64,000 bases of DNA from an uncultured Dorea sp. (GTDB taxonomy: Bacteria > Bacillota_A > Clostridia > Lachnospirales > Lachnospiraceae). Location of the stretch: NCBI GenBank assembly GCA_910578865.1, contig CAJTRM010000008.1, positions 1 through 64,000 on the forward strand, in the 5' to 3' direction. The notes beneath the pieces were generated by a model, which had not been told where the DNA came from, did not search any database, and saw nothing but the letters and a program-made list of their open reading frames with translations. The translations under genes were made by a program, and so were the position numbers. Below are positions 8,065 through 17,682 of the stretch, in pieces. Positions within the stretch are counted from its first letter, which is position 1, and each line of letters starts with the position of its first letter.

Positions 8065-8131
8065 TCATATTCCTTTCATCATATTCGTATGGGGACTTTT
8101 GTCTGACATGACTTGTCTGAAATATTTTATA

Positions 8132-8160
8132 ATTATACTACATATCTTTCATTTTTGAAA
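8132..8160 (-). promoter_or_regulatory. Promoter of rho
   Basis: On the minus strand TTTCAA (8160-8155), 17 bp, TATAAT (8137-8132). The leader before the GTG is about 60 bases and contains two copies of TTGTCTGA on the plus strand (8099 and 8114). Confidence 0.6.
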
Positions 8161-8173
8161 GTCTTTTTTATGA

Positions 8174-8202
8174 TTGATTTGCAGAGTTCCGGGTGATATA
8201 TT
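8174..8202 (+). promoter_or_regulatory. Promoter of the radical SAM - DUF4364 - chr operon
   Basis: TTGATT (8174-8179), 17 bp, TATATT (8197-8202), about 75 bp before the ATG at 8276 and divergent from the rho promoter. Confidence 0.5.
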
Positions 8203-8211
8203 ATAAACGTA

Positions 8212-8249
8212 CCGTATGCCTGCCGGAGGAATTACAGGCAGGCATACGG
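8212..8249 (+). repeat. Leader stem-loop with SD-like loop
   Basis: Perfect 13-bp inverted repeat CCGTATGCCTGCC (8212-8224) and GGCAGGCATACGG (8237-8249); the loop contains GGAGGAATTAC. It sits in the 5' leader of the radical SAM gene, 26 bp before its ATG, with no T run. It could present or protect an SD-like sequence, or act in mRNA stability. Confidence 0.65.
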
Positions 8250-8275
8250 CAGCAGAACAAGAAAAGGAACATCCT

Positions 8276-9217
8276 ATGAAAATGCGCTGGGGCGAAAAAC
8301 GGTATCATTCACTGGACTATTATCTGAAACATACCTACGGCGAAAAACTATATAAAATATCCCTGGACGGCGGTATGACCTGCCCGAACAGAGACGGCAC
8401 CCTTGGGACGCAGGGATGTATCTTCTGCAGCGCCGGCGGCTCCGGCGATTTTGCCTCTGACAGGGAGCTGACCATTACAGAACAGATCAGACAGGGGAAA
8501 AGGCTTGTGGACAGAAAACACAGCGGGACTTCTTACATTGCTTATTTTCAGGCATATACCAACACCTACGCCCCCTGTTCTTATCTGAGGAAAATATTCT
8601 GCGAGGCAATCCGCCATCCGGACATCCGGATCCTGTCCATTGCCACACGGCCGGACTGCCTGGACCGGGAGGTAATTGATCTTCTTTCAGAACTAAACAG
8701 GATCAAACCGGTCTGGGTGGAGCTTGGGCTTCAGACCATTCATGAACAGACTGCCCGGTTTATCCGCCGGGGTTATCCTCTGTCTGTATTCGAGGAAGCG
8801 CTCAGTTCTCTGCGTCTCGCCGGAATTGATGTGATCGTCCATACAATCCTGGGGCTTCCGGGAGAAGATCTGCCTCAGATGCTTGACACCGTCCGTTATT
8901 TAAACGAGAAGGATATCCAGGGCATAAAGTTCCAGTTATTACACATATTAAAAGATACCGACCTTGCAGAGCATTATCTGGCACATCCTTTTTTTGTCCC
9001 CACCATGGAAGAATATTTTCAACTGCTCGGCAAATGTATCTGTAACCTGCATCCGGATATCGTCGTCCACCGCCTGACAGGCGACGGGCCAAAACAACTC
9101 CTTATCGCGCCGTCGTGGAGCGCTGACAAACGGAAGGTATTAAATCATATGCAGAAATTTTTTAAGGAACAAGACATTTGGCAGGGAAAGGAGTTATCCT
9201 ATGGCAGAAACTTTTAA
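8276..9217 (+). CDS. TIGR01212-family radical SAM protein (YhcC-like)
   Basis: 313-residue radical SAM enzyme of the YhcC type. The cluster-binding cysteines are in MTCPNRDGTLGTQGCIFCSA, and the family pattern continues with SYIAYFQAYTNTYAP and WVELGLQTIHEQTARFIRRG. The substrate is unknown to me. The ATG at 8276 (MKMRWGEKRYHSLDYYL) has AAGGAA upstream; the frame extends further but crosses a leader hairpin. It overlaps the start of the next gene by 17 bp and so opens a four-gene operon. The clear motifs make the family secure, the function not. Confidence 0.9.
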   Translation: MKMRWGEKRYHSLDYYLKHTYGEKLYKISLDGGMTCPNRDGTLGTQGCIFCSAGGSGDFASDRELTITEQIRQGKRLVDRKHSGTSYIAYFQAYTNTYAPCSYLRKIFCEAIRHPDIRILSIATRPDCLDREVIDLLSELNRIKPVWVELGLQTIHEQTARFIRRGYPLSVFEEALSSLRLAGIDVIVHTILGLPGEDLPQMLDTVRYLNEKDIQGIKFQLLHILKDTDLAEHYLAHPFFVPTMEEYFQLLGKCICNLHPDIVVHRLTGDGPKQLLIAPSWSADKRKVLNHMQKFFKEQDIWQGKELSYGRNF

Positions 9218-9713
9218 ATTATATAAACTGATCATCCTGTTCATGCTGGACCGGGTGGATTTTCCTCTGACCAACTCACAAATCTCTGATTTTGTCCTGG
9301 ACGAAGGCTACACAACTTATTTTAAGCTGCAGCAGGCAATTTCAGAGCTTCTGGATTCCGGGTTCATCCGGGAGGAATCCACTCACAGCCGTACATTTTA
9401 CCATCTGACGGAGGAAGGCGCCGCTACGATCCAATATTTTAAAAATGATATTTCTCCCGACATACAGAAGGATATTCATACATTTTTAAAGACACGGCAG
9501 TACGAATTAAAAAATGAAGTCTCCGTCAAATCCGACTATTACCCCATTTCTTCCGGGGAATATGCCGTCCGCTGCCAGGTGATCGAAAAGGGTACTCCCC
9601 TGATCGACCTTACGCTTACTGTGCCGGCCCAGAGCGAAGCGGAGACACTGGCCAACAACTGGACCAAAAGAAATCAGCAGATCTATGCTGCGATCATGAA
9701 GGAGTTATTATGA
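9201..9713 (+). CDS. DUF4364 family protein (winged-helix-like)
   Basis: 170-residue soluble protein of the DUF4364 family found mainly in Clostridia. The N-terminal 75 residues look like a winged helix: FPLTNSQISDFVLDEGY, then TYFKLQQAISELLDSGFI, then a TFYHLTEEG wing. The C-terminal part is a mixed alpha/beta domain without motifs I know. It may be a regulator, but no target is shown. The ATG overlaps the preceding gene; GGAAAGGAG precedes it. Its last bases overlap the first chromate transporter gene (ATGA). Confidence 0.8.
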   Translation: MAETFKLYKLIILFMLDRVDFPLTNSQISDFVLDEGYTTYFKLQQAISELLDSGFIREESTHSRTFYHLTEEGAATIQYFKNDISPDIQKDIHTFLKTRQYELKNEVSVKSDYYPISSGEYAVRCQVIEKGTPLIDLTLTVPAQSEAETLANNWTKRNQQIYAAIMKELL

Positions 9714-10261
9714 ATATCAGAAAATTAGGTGAATTATATGTGAGCTTCTTTAAAATCGGCGGTCTGACCTTCGGCGGCGGACTTGCCATGCTCCCAATGC
9801 TTCAGAGAGAAGTAGTGGCAGACCGGAAATGGTGTACGGAAGAAGAAGTCCTGGATATGTATGCCATCGGACAGTGCACCCCGGGGATTATCGCCGTAAA
9901 CACCGCCACCTACGTGGGATATAAGCAGGCCGGATTCATCGGAGGCGTGTCTGCCACCCTGGGCATCATCTCCCCTTCTGTCCTGATCATATGTCTTGTG
10001 GCGTCCATCCTGCAGAATTTCCTGCATCTGCCGACGGTCGTACACGCTCTGTCCGGTATCCGGATCGTAGTATGTGCGCTGATGCTCAATACAGTTGTCA
10101 CGATGGCCAAAAAAGGAATCAAGGACACACTCGGAGCCTTCCTTTTTGTCGGAGGATTCATCCTGGCATGCTTTACACCTGTGCCGACGGCACTGATCAT
10201 CGTCCTTGCCGGAATCGCCGGCGTTATCGCACAAAAAGCAGGAGGTAACAAAAAATCATGA
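9710..10261 (+). CDS. Chromate transporter half-protein A (CHR family)
   Basis: 183-residue integral membrane protein corresponding to one CHR domain. The signature FKIGGLTFGGGLAMLPMLQREVV is followed by WCTEEEVLDMYAIGQCTPG and about five membrane segments. CHR proteins move chromate and perhaps other oxyanions; the physiological substrate in an anaerobe is unknown. The gene overlaps the DUF4364 gene by 4 bp and the second half-protein by 4 bp, so three genes are translationally coupled. The two short proteins probably form a heterodimer, as in other split CHR pairs. Confidence 0.9.
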   Translation: MNIRKLGELYVSFFKIGGLTFGGGLAMLPMLQREVVADRKWCTEEEVLDMYAIGQCTPGIIAVNTATYVGYKQAGFIGGVSATLGIISPSVLIICLVASILQNFLHLPTVVHALSGIRIVVCALMLNTVVTMAKKGIKDTLGAFLFVGGFILACFTPVPTALIIVLAGIAGVIAQKAGGNKKS

Positions 10262-10812
10262 TCTATCTGACACTTGCATATGAATTTTTTAAGATCGGTC
10301 TTTTTTCCATCGGAGGAGGCATGGCCACCCTCCCGTTCCTCATGGATCTGACTGCAAAATATGACTGGTTCACAGCCAGTGAGCTTGCCAACATGGTTGC
10401 CATCAGTGAAAGCACTCCCGGACCTGTCGGCATTAATATGGCTACTTATGCAGGCTATAATGCCGGAGGCGTCCCCGGTGCAATCGTTGCCACACTGGCT
10501 CTGACGGCGCCGGCCTTGATCATTATCGTGCTCATTGCAAGATTTCTGGAAAATTTCAGCGAAAACCGTACGGTAAAAGCAGTCTTTTACGGAATTCGCC
10601 CTACCGTTGCGGCCCTGATCGGCTACGCAGTGTGGGAGCTTTTAAAAATAGCCCTTGTAACTGCCACAGGCACTGTCCTGAAGATCAACTACATCAGCCT
10701 GCTGATCTGTATAACATTTTTCATATTACTCCAGATAAAGGGACTGAATAAGCTTCATCCTCTTATATGGATCATCGCCGGGGCTGTAGTTGGTATTGTT
10801 CTGAAAATGTAG
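10258..10812 (+). CDS. Chromate transporter half-protein B (CHR family)
   Basis: 184-residue partner of the preceding protein. The domain signature is FKIGLFSIGGGMATLPFL, with DWFTASELANMVAISESTPGP; about five to six hydrophobic segments follow. Compared with half A, the loop after the first segment differs, as expected for the inward and outward halves of a two-domain transporter. It overlaps half A by 4 bp (ATGA) and ends the operon; hemW converges from the other side with 33 bp between them and no obvious terminator. Confidence 0.9.
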   Translation: MIYLTLAYEFFKIGLFSIGGGMATLPFLMDLTAKYDWFTASELANMVAISESTPGPVGINMATYAGYNAGGVPGAIVATLALTAPALIIIVLIARFLENFSENRTVKAVFYGIRPTVAALIGYAVWELLKIALVTATGTVLKINYISLLICITFFILLQIKGLNKLHPLIWIIAGAVVGIVLKM

Positions 10813-10845
10813 ATACAAGCCCATGCATATCGATGCCGGCTTCTG

Positions 10846-11994
10846 TCAATGCAGGAGAAATTCACTCATCACACAATTGCTGACATCAATCCCACGCTCA
10901 CTGAGACGCAGATATCCGTCTGCGTCTTTTAATAACCCAAGCTCTGTCATCCGAAGCATCACATCCCCGTACACACTCTCCGGGGGACATCCAAACTGCT
11001 CTTTAAATGCCGCTTTTGATATGCCGTCTGTTTTACGAAGCCCCAGAAACATAAATTCTTCCATCTGTTCCTCCCGGCTTAAAGCTTCCGGCTCTTCTCC
11101 TTCGATCCACCTGCTGTTATTCATCAGAGAAGCCGCCCCTGTACCTACGCCCAGATACTCAGCCCTCTCCCAGTATCCCAGGTTATGGCGGCACTCAAAG
11201 CCGTCTTTCGCGTAATTCGATATCTCGTAGCGGTGATACCCGTACGCTTCAAGGATTTCTTTTGTCCTGTAATACATCAGCCGCTCCCCGTCCTCATCCG
11301 GAAGAGCTTCCGCAGCCGAAATCGTATCTTTATCCGGACACCTGCCATCACACGAAAGATTGTCTTTTTTACTTCTGTCTCCGTATTTCTCAAAGAAAGG
11401 CGTCCCCTCCTCTATGATCAGGCTGTACGCCGAGATATGCTCCGGTCCAAGCTCCGCAGCCGCCCGCAAGGTCCGCTCCCAGCTTTCCACCGTTTGGCCG
11501 GGGATGGCCGACATCAGATCCACATTTACATTCCGAAACCCTGCCGCCCGCACCAGACGCCAGGTACGAAGGAATTGTTCAAATGTGTGAATCCTTCCAA
11601 GTCTCAAAAGCTCCCCATCATCCGCAGACTGAAGCCCGATACTGAGACGGTTGACTCCGATACGCCGGTATGTCTCAAGCTTTTCCATATCCACCGTTCC
11701 CGGGTTCATCTCTACGGTAATCTCGGCACCCCGCGCAACCGGGAATGTATCTCTGACCGCGGAAAATACAGCCTCCATCTGCTCCGGCTCAAGAATGGAC
11801 GGCGTACCGCCTCCCACAAAAATAGTGACAATACGATAAGCCTCTGCGAGGCTTCCGTATGAACGGATCTCCTCGCAAAGGCTCTCTACATAACTCTGCC
11901 GTTCCTGCCCGGCGGCAGGGGCGGACAGAAAATCACAATAATAACATTTTCGGATACAAAACGGTATATGAATATACAGCTCTAACGGTTTCAT
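10846..11994 (-). CDS. hemW: Radical SAM heme chaperone HemW
   Basis: 382-residue radical SAM protein. The N-terminus LYIHIPFCIRKCYYCDF has the CxxxCxxC cluster motif plus a fourth nearby Cys typical of HemW; GGGTPSIL and NRLSIGLQS follow. HemW binds heme and inserts it in targets; many such genes are misnamed hemN. The C-terminal HemN_C domain is present (FMFLGLRKTDGISKAAFKE). The ATG at 11994 directly follows the lepA stop, as in the conserved lepA-hemW pair. In Bacillus hrcA follows; here two convergent chr genes occupy that side. Confidence 0.9.
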   Translation of the reverse strand: MKPLELYIHIPFCIRKCYYCDFLSAPAAGQERQSYVESLCEEIRSYGSLAEAYRIVTIFVGGGTPSILEPEQMEAVFSAVRDTFPVARGAEITVEMNPGTVDMEKLETYRRIGVNRLSIGLQSADDGELLRLGRIHTFEQFLRTWRLVRAAGFRNVNVDLMSAIPGQTVESWERTLRAAAELGPEHISAYSLIIEEGTPFFEKYGDRSKKDNLSCDGRCPDKDTISAAEALPDEDGERLMYYRTKEILEAYGYHRYEISNYAKDGFECRHNLGYWERAEYLGVGTGAASLMNNSRWIEGEEPEALSREEQMEEFMFLGLRKTDGISKAAFKEQFGCPPESVYGDVMLRMTELGLLKDADGYLRLSERGIDVSNCVMSEFLLH

Positions 11995-13809
11995 CTATTT
12001 ATCATCCAACTTCAATACACTCATAAAGGCCTTTTGCGGAATCTCTACATTGCCCACCTGACGCATACGCTTCTTTCCTTCCTTCTGCTTCTCAAGAAGC
12101 TTTTTCTTACGGGTGATATCTCCGCCGTAACATTTCGCAAGGACGTCTTTCCGCATAGCCTTTACAGTCTCTCTTGCGATAATCTTGCTGCCGATGGCCG
12201 CCTGGATCGGAATCTCAAAAAGCTGTCTCGGAATTTCTTCCTTCAGCCTTTCACACATTCTGCGTCCGCGCTCGTAAGCAGTCTGCGCGTGTACGATAAA
12301 TGAAAGGGCGTCTACCTCTTCTTTATTGATAAGGATATCCAGCTTCACAAGCTCTGAGCGGACATAGCCGTCCATTTCATAATCAAAGGAAGCATAGCCT
12401 CTGGAGCGGGACTTCAGCGCGTCAAAGAAATCATAGATAATCTCATTGAGCGGCAGATGATAGCGCAGCACTGCACGGGTTTCCTCAATGTATTCCATGC
12501 CGTCGTAGATTCCCCTCCGTTCCTGACACAGATCCATGATCGCTCCGATAAACTCAGAGGTCACCATGATCTCTGCCTTCACCACCGGCTCCTCCATATA
12601 CTCAATCTCGGACGGATCCGGCAGATTGGAAGGATTGGTCAGTTCAATGACCTCTCCGTTTGTTTTATATACCTTGTAAATAACACCCGGAGCTGTCGTA
12701 ACCAAATCCAGATTATATTCTCTTTCCAGACGCTCCTGAATGATCTCCAGATGCAGAAGGCCGAGAAATCCGCAGCGGAACCCAAATCCAAGGGCAATGG
12801 ACGTCTCCGGCTCAAACTGAAGAGACGCATCATTTAACTGAAGCTTCTCCAGCGCATCTCTGAGATCCGGATATTTGGCCCCGTCCGCCGGGTACATACC
12901 GCAGTAGACCATTGGATTGACCTTCTTATATCCCGGCAGCGGCTCACTGCACGGCTTCTCTGCATGCGTGATCGTGTCACCCACACGAGTATCTTTTACA
13001 TTTTTAAGGCTGGCAGTAATATACCCTACCATACCTGCACTTAACTCCTCACACGGAATAAACTGTCCGGCCCCAAAATAGCCCACCTCAACAACCTCTG
13101 CCTTTGCACCGGTTGCCATCATGAGGATGGGGGTCCCTTTCTTTACCGTTCCCTCCTTGATTCTGCAAAATACGATCACTCCTTTGTAGGAATCATAGAG
13201 AGAATCAAAAATCAACGCCTGAAGAGGTGCGTCGGCATTTCCCCCCGGGGCAGGTATCTTCTCCACAATCTGTTCCAGCACATCCCCTACATTTAAACCT
13301 GTCTTGGCCGAGATCTGAGGCGCATCCATGGCCTCAATGCCAATGACATCCTCAATCTCCGCCATTACACGTTCCGGATCTGCACTTGGAAGATCCACTT
13401 TATTGATCACCGGCATTACATCCAGATCGTGATCCAGCGCCAGATACACATTGGCAAGAGTCTGCGCCTCTACGCCCTGGGCGGCGTCCACTACCAGGAT
13501 CGCGCCGTCGCAAGCCGCCAGACTCCGGGACACTTCATAATTAAAATCCACATGCCCCGGCGTGTCGATCAAGTTAAAGATATACTCTTCCCCGTCCTTT
13601 GCCTCATAAACGATACGGACTGCCTGTGCCTTTATGGTAATGCCGCGCTCCCGCTCAAGCTCCATATTATCCAGCACCTGGGACTGCATCTCCCGGCTGG
13701 TAAGAAGCCCTGTCATCTCTATAATACGGTCTGCCAGAGTAGACTTCCCGTGGTCAATATGCGCGATAATACAAAAATTCCTGATTTTCTTCTGATCTAT
13801 TCCCGCCAC
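11995..13809 (-). CDS. lepA: Elongation factor 4 (LepA)
   Basis: 604-residue translational GTPase that acts on stalled or mistranslocated ribosomes. G1 AHIDHGKSTLADRI, G3 DTPGHVDF, G4 NKVDLP and G5 SAKTG are all visible. The C-terminal LepA-specific domain ends with LAKCYGGDITRKKKLLEKQK and RMRQVGNVEIPQKAF. The start is a GTG at 13809 with AAGGGG upstream. It is followed immediately by hemW and preceded by holA, a conserved block. rpsT and gpr, which lie between holA and lepA in Bacillus, are absent here. Confidence 0.97.
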   Translation of the reverse strand: MAGIDQKKIRNFCIIAHIDHGKSTLADRIIEMTGLLTSREMQSQVLDNMELERERGITIKAQAVRIVYEAKDGEEYIFNLIDTPGHVDFNYEVSRSLAACDGAILVVDAAQGVEAQTLANVYLALDHDLDVMPVINKVDLPSADPERVMAEIEDVIGIEAMDAPQISAKTGLNVGDVLEQIVEKIPAPGGNADAPLQALIFDSLYDSYKGVIVFCRIKEGTVKKGTPILMMATGAKAEVVEVGYFGAGQFIPCEELSAGMVGYITASLKNVKDTRVGDTITHAEKPCSEPLPGYKKVNPMVYCGMYPADGAKYPDLRDALEKLQLNDASLQFEPETSIALGFGFRCGFLGLLHLEIIQERLEREYNLDLVTTAPGVIYKVYKTNGEVIELTNPSNLPDPSEIEYMEEPVVKAEIMVTSEFIGAIMDLCQERRGIYDGMEYIEETRAVLRYHLPLNEIIYDFFDALKSRSRGYASFDYEMDGYVRSELVKLDILINKEEVDALSFIVHAQTAYERGRRMCERLKEEIPRQLFEIPIQAAIGSKIIARETVKAMRKDVLAKCYGGDITRKKKLLEKQKEGKKRMRQVGNVEIPQKAFMSVLKLDDK

Positions 13810-13871
13810 TTACTTGATTCCCCTTAATTCTATAATATCTTTCCTGCTGTATTTTTTCTCTGTACAGTATA

Positions 13872-14852
13872 TCATGGGGTACTGTACTTTACAATGAAAA
13901 GTTCTACCCCCATAACATCCCCCAGGCGCCCTGTTTTCACAAGTTCCTCCGTCCGGGCCGCTTCCTCCATGATATCCCTTAATTCCCGGCTCCTGAAGGC
14001 TTTGCACTGTTCCACATACTTGCCTGCCACAAACGGGTGCAGCCCTGCGTCCCTGGCGATCCCGGCTCTGTCATACCCTTTTTTCGACAAGTCTTTTACA
14101 TGCAAAAGAAGCTTAAACTGACGGCTTAAAAGATACAGTATCCGCATAGGCGGTTCCTTTAACGCCAGCAGGTCATAATAATAATCGAGCGCTTTCTTCT
14201 GGCGTTTCGCCGCCACCGCTTCGATCATGTCAAAAATCTTGTTGGTGATCTGCGTCGTGCAGATATCGTTCATATCCTGCACTGTGATTTCTTCCTGGCC
14301 AAGAGTATAGGAAAACAGCTTTTCCAGTTCCTTGCTGATGTTCTCCATATCTGTGCCGACTTTAGAGAGCAGAAACTTAGCGTCTGCCTCTCTCATCTTT
14401 TTCCCCTCTTTTTTGACATTTGCCGCGATCCAGTAAAGCAGGGTCTTCTCATCCTGGCGGGACAGCTCCGTCACACGCCCCTTGGCTTTTACAGTCTTAT
14501 ACATCTTCCCGCGCTTGTCCACCTCATTTTCCACAAATACAAAGCATACCGTCTCCGGCAGGCTCTTCATATAATCTGCAAGTTCCGGCGAGGCGTTCTT
14601 AAAAAATCCCGAGTTTTCCACCACGATCAGTCGGCGCTCCGCAAAAAACGGCAGGGTCTCGGCAAGATCAATCAACTCCTCCGCCCGGATACCCTTTCCC
14701 TCATAATAGGCATAATTCACCGTGTCATCCTCCGGGAGGATGGCGCGGGACAGTTTATTTTTATACTGCTTTTTCAGATAGGATTCCTCCCCGAAAAGGA
14801 GATATACCTGTTTTAGATTACCGCTCTTGATATCTTCATTTAAACTTTTCAT
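13872..14852 (-). CDS. holA: DNA polymerase III subunit delta
   Basis: 326-residue clamp-loader subunit. The N-terminal YLLFGEESYLKKQYKNKL and DTVNYAYYEGKG match HolA, followed by the AAA+-like fold without a working Walker A motif and the C-terminal helical collar (PPMRILYLLSRQFKLLL). The ATG at 14852 has AGGGAAT upstream. In Bacillus and many Clostridia holA follows comEC directly; here about 12 kb of accessory genes separate them. Confidence 0.93.
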   Translation of the reverse strand: MKSLNEDIKSGNLKQVYLLFGEESYLKKQYKNKLSRAILPEDDTVNYAYYEGKGIRAEELIDLAETLPFFAERRLIVVENSGFFKNASPELADYMKSLPETVCFVFVENEVDKRGKMYKTVKAKGRVTELSRQDEKTLLYWIAANVKKEGKKMREADAKFLLSKVGTDMENISKELEKLFSYTLGQEEITVQDMNDICTTQITNKIFDMIEAVAAKRQKKALDYYYDLLALKEPPMRILYLLSRQFKLLLHVKDLSKKGYDRAGIARDAGLHPFVAGKYVEQCKAFRSRELRDIMEEAARTEELVKTGRLGDVMGVELFIVKYSTP

Positions 14853-14916
14853 ATATTCCCTGCCTTATTCTCTCTGTTAGAAGTATATCGGATATCACTT
14901 ATTTATTCAACTATCT

Positions 14917-15684
14917 TTACAGCATAATCATTTTTTCAATAATCTTCTGATAAAATTCTTCCCTTCTCCCGCTTCTCTTAAGATCTTCTAAGATCTTCCC
15001 GTCCTTTAAAAACAAAATCCTTTTACAATAGCTTGCAATCTGCGGATCATGTGTAACGATCAAAATAGTTTTTCCTGTTTCCCGGTTGATCTCTTTCAAT
15101 GTCTCTATAACAAGCTGAGAGGATTTGGAATCCAGATTACCGGTGGGCTCATCTGCCAGTATCAATTGCGGATCCATTGCCATTGCCCTGCAAATCGCCG
15201 TCCTCTGCTTCTCTCCTCCGGACAGTGCATAGGGTTTCTTGTCAAGCAATGCCTTCAGGCCGAATTTCTCTGCAATCTCCGAAACTGTATGAAGACTTTT
15301 CTCATAATCCGCTTCGTCCAGAATCAATGGCAGCATTATATTCTCCCTGACTGACAGACTGTCCATAAGATGGAAATCCTGAAAAATAAATGCCAGTTCT
15401 TTTCTTCTTATCCCGGCCAGCACATCTCCATGCAGCTGTGCGGTATTCACTCCTTTATACAAAATCGTCCCTTTGTCCGGACGCTCCAGCATCCCCAGAG
15501 TTTTCAGCAGTGTAGTTTTTCCGCACCCGGAACGTCCCATGATTGCTACCAGTTCCCGGGGCTCCACCTGAAACGTGAGGCCGCCCAGCACAGGATAGAT
15601 GATCTCTTCTCCCCCGAATGCGGCATGATAGCTTTTTTCCAGGTCAGCAACATCCAAAATACATTGATTATTTTCACGGCTCAT
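14917..15684 (-). CDS. ABC transporter ATP-binding protein (MacB/LolD type)
   Basis: 255-residue ATPase with Walker A MGRSGCGKTTLLK, signature ALSGGEKQRTAICRAMA, Walker B LILADEPTGNLD and switch His in VTHDP. The closest type is the family that pairs with FtsX-like permeases for peptide or lipid export. Its start overlaps the end of the permease gene by 11 bp, and GGAGGGGG precedes the ATG. With the permease and XRE regulator upstream it forms one operon on the minus strand. The substrate is unknown; antimicrobial peptide resistance is a common role for such pairs. Confidence 0.92.
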   Translation of the reverse strand: MSRENNQCILDVADLEKSYHAAFGGEEIIYPVLGGLTFQVEPRELVAIMGRSGCGKTTLLKTLGMLERPDKGTILYKGVNTAQLHGDVLAGIRRKELAFIFQDFHLMDSLSVRENIMLPLILDEADYEKSLHTVSEIAEKFGLKALLDKKPYALSGGEKQRTAICRAMAMDPQLILADEPTGNLDSKSSQLVIETLKEINRETGKTILIVTHDPQIASYCKRILFLKDGKILEDLKRSGRREEFYQKIIEKMIML

Positions 15685-17631
15685 CTTTCAACCCCCTCCT
15701 GATCCTCCTGCAATGGCTGACAGCAAAAACTACTATTACAAGTCCAAATATAAATATGATTACACCAAACAAAACTAAAATCTCCAGTACATACCGAACA
15801 TTCCAGAAACGTTCCATGTTCTTAAGGTATATTTTTTCTGCGATAAACACAAAAGACACCCCCAGCCCATAGAAAACTGAAATAATACCCGGAACCGCGA
15901 TCTCATTTCTGATTGCTCTCTTCTGTTTTTTATCCGGTATTCCAGACTGGAAATACAACTCATGCTTTTGTTTCAGCTGGTCAAAATCATTTTCCGTCTT
16001 AATCCCGAAGACAAAAAGAGCACATATAAATAAAATAAGTATATTCATTCCATTCGCCGCAGCAAGAAGCACTTTACTATGCCGCTCTGCCTTCAGCAGA
16101 AGTCTTTTTTCATAAATAAGGTTACTGTTATCCTCCGGGCTGAAGAAATTTTTCTGGCTATGTTCTCCTGCGTAAGAGTATATTTTTTCTGTCACTGTCT
16201 GATAATCGCGGGGAATCTGCATCATAACAGCTAAATCAGCCCCTTCAGCCTTCCTGCACACCTCATCAAAATAATCATCTGAAAAAACAATGATATTTTC
16301 CTGATTTGCAGCGCTCAGGATACCTGTCAGAATACGATCCTCGCAGCCCGTTATCTGATAATCATTTTCAAACTGATTGCCGGGTATTATACTGCCCTGA
16401 ACATAAATCCATAAATCATTTTTTGCACATCCTATATAAAGATCCGGTGTTTCCGTATTATAGTCAATTCCCAATGAATTCCTGTCCGCCCTGTCTCTCT
16501 GATACACCACATAAATTTCCCGCCCCTCCAGGTCAAGGTGCCTGTTCGTCCATGCTTCATACGCAGAAGCAGAGATTGCCATCTGCTCGGCAAAATCACC
16601 TGTAGCAACCCGGAAGCACGGCTGTTCTTTTATTACTGCTCCATGTTCCCTTTCCAGATGCTCCAGAAACCCACGATCCTCTTTATTCGCCATCCACACG
16701 AGATCATATGGAAAATTTTCAGGAGCCGTAACAGGGATATGATCCAGCAGTGATACAAAAAATGAAAATGCAATCACAAACAGGAATGCAGCAATTGTAA
16801 AGGATGTATTTATATTGTAAAAAAACTGCTGATACCAGTTATCCAGCCAGATGATCTTTTTATAATATGGTTTCCCCTGTCTTCTGATCCTGTCAAAATG
16901 ATTCCCGCTCATTGTCATCATTAGTAAAAACAGCCCCGCAAGGGCTGCCGTCGACGGTACGGCTTCAGCCCCCTTGCCCCAGTAAAGCCCCATATTTACA
17001 AAAGAAACTATTATTAACGCAGGGCCGGCACATAAAAGCAGGAAATGCCTTTTATAGTTTCTCCCGCCTCTTCTGCCCAGAGTCAGAAGGGCCTCTATTC
17101 CCAGACATGCAATCGTTTCATCAAAAAAAATGAATATCATAATATAAGTGACCACCTGCACGATAATCACCATCTGCCAGGGTGATGTCCCATAATACAA
17201 ATTGACTGTCATATCTGAAAATATCTTTAATAAACCATATTTCAACAATCCGGACAGCAAAATTCCAAACACAATCCCTCCGCCAAGGGACAGTACAAAA
17301 ACCCCTCCATACTCACAGGCGACAAACATATACCTATGCTTCTTTTTAATCCCCAGGCTATTCAACACTGCATAATCCCCCGCCCGTCTCCTGATATAGG
17401 ACAAAAAAACCAGGATCATCAAAAAAACAGTAATCCATACGTAAGGAAAAATGTTTCCGACAGAATGGTCACATCCAGGAAATCAGAAAGACGTCCGTCA
17501 GCCATCAGCGATAGGTAATCCACCAATGCTGAAATAGTAAAAGTAATTGAGACTTGAAACATCCCGCAAATTATCACCATCAGATAACTTTTTCTCCGTC
17601 CCCAAAGACCTTTCAAAAAAAGAGATCTCAT
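15674..17631 (-). pseudogene. FtsX-like ABC permease gene split by a frameshift at a T7 run
   Basis: The gene starts at 17631 (MRSLFLKGLWGRRKSYLMV, with GGAGGGG 4 bp before ATG) and reads into a stop at 17419-17421 in the middle of the second membrane helix (LTYGLLFF-stop). The remaining 580 residues continue in the -1 frame from the same point (LMILVFLSYIRRRAGDYAVL), which is the usual FtsX helix and RRR-x-AVL motif. The junction is seven T on the coding strand (17427-17421). One extra T, or a -1 ribosomal slip at U UUU UUU, restores a product of about 651 residues. The rest shows ten or so membrane segments and a large extracytoplasmic part and is otherwise intact. Confidence 0.8.
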
Positions 17632-17682
17632 AGCCCCTCCTTCCTCAGCAGCTTCTGTCTATTGTCTGGCTGCTCTGACAAA

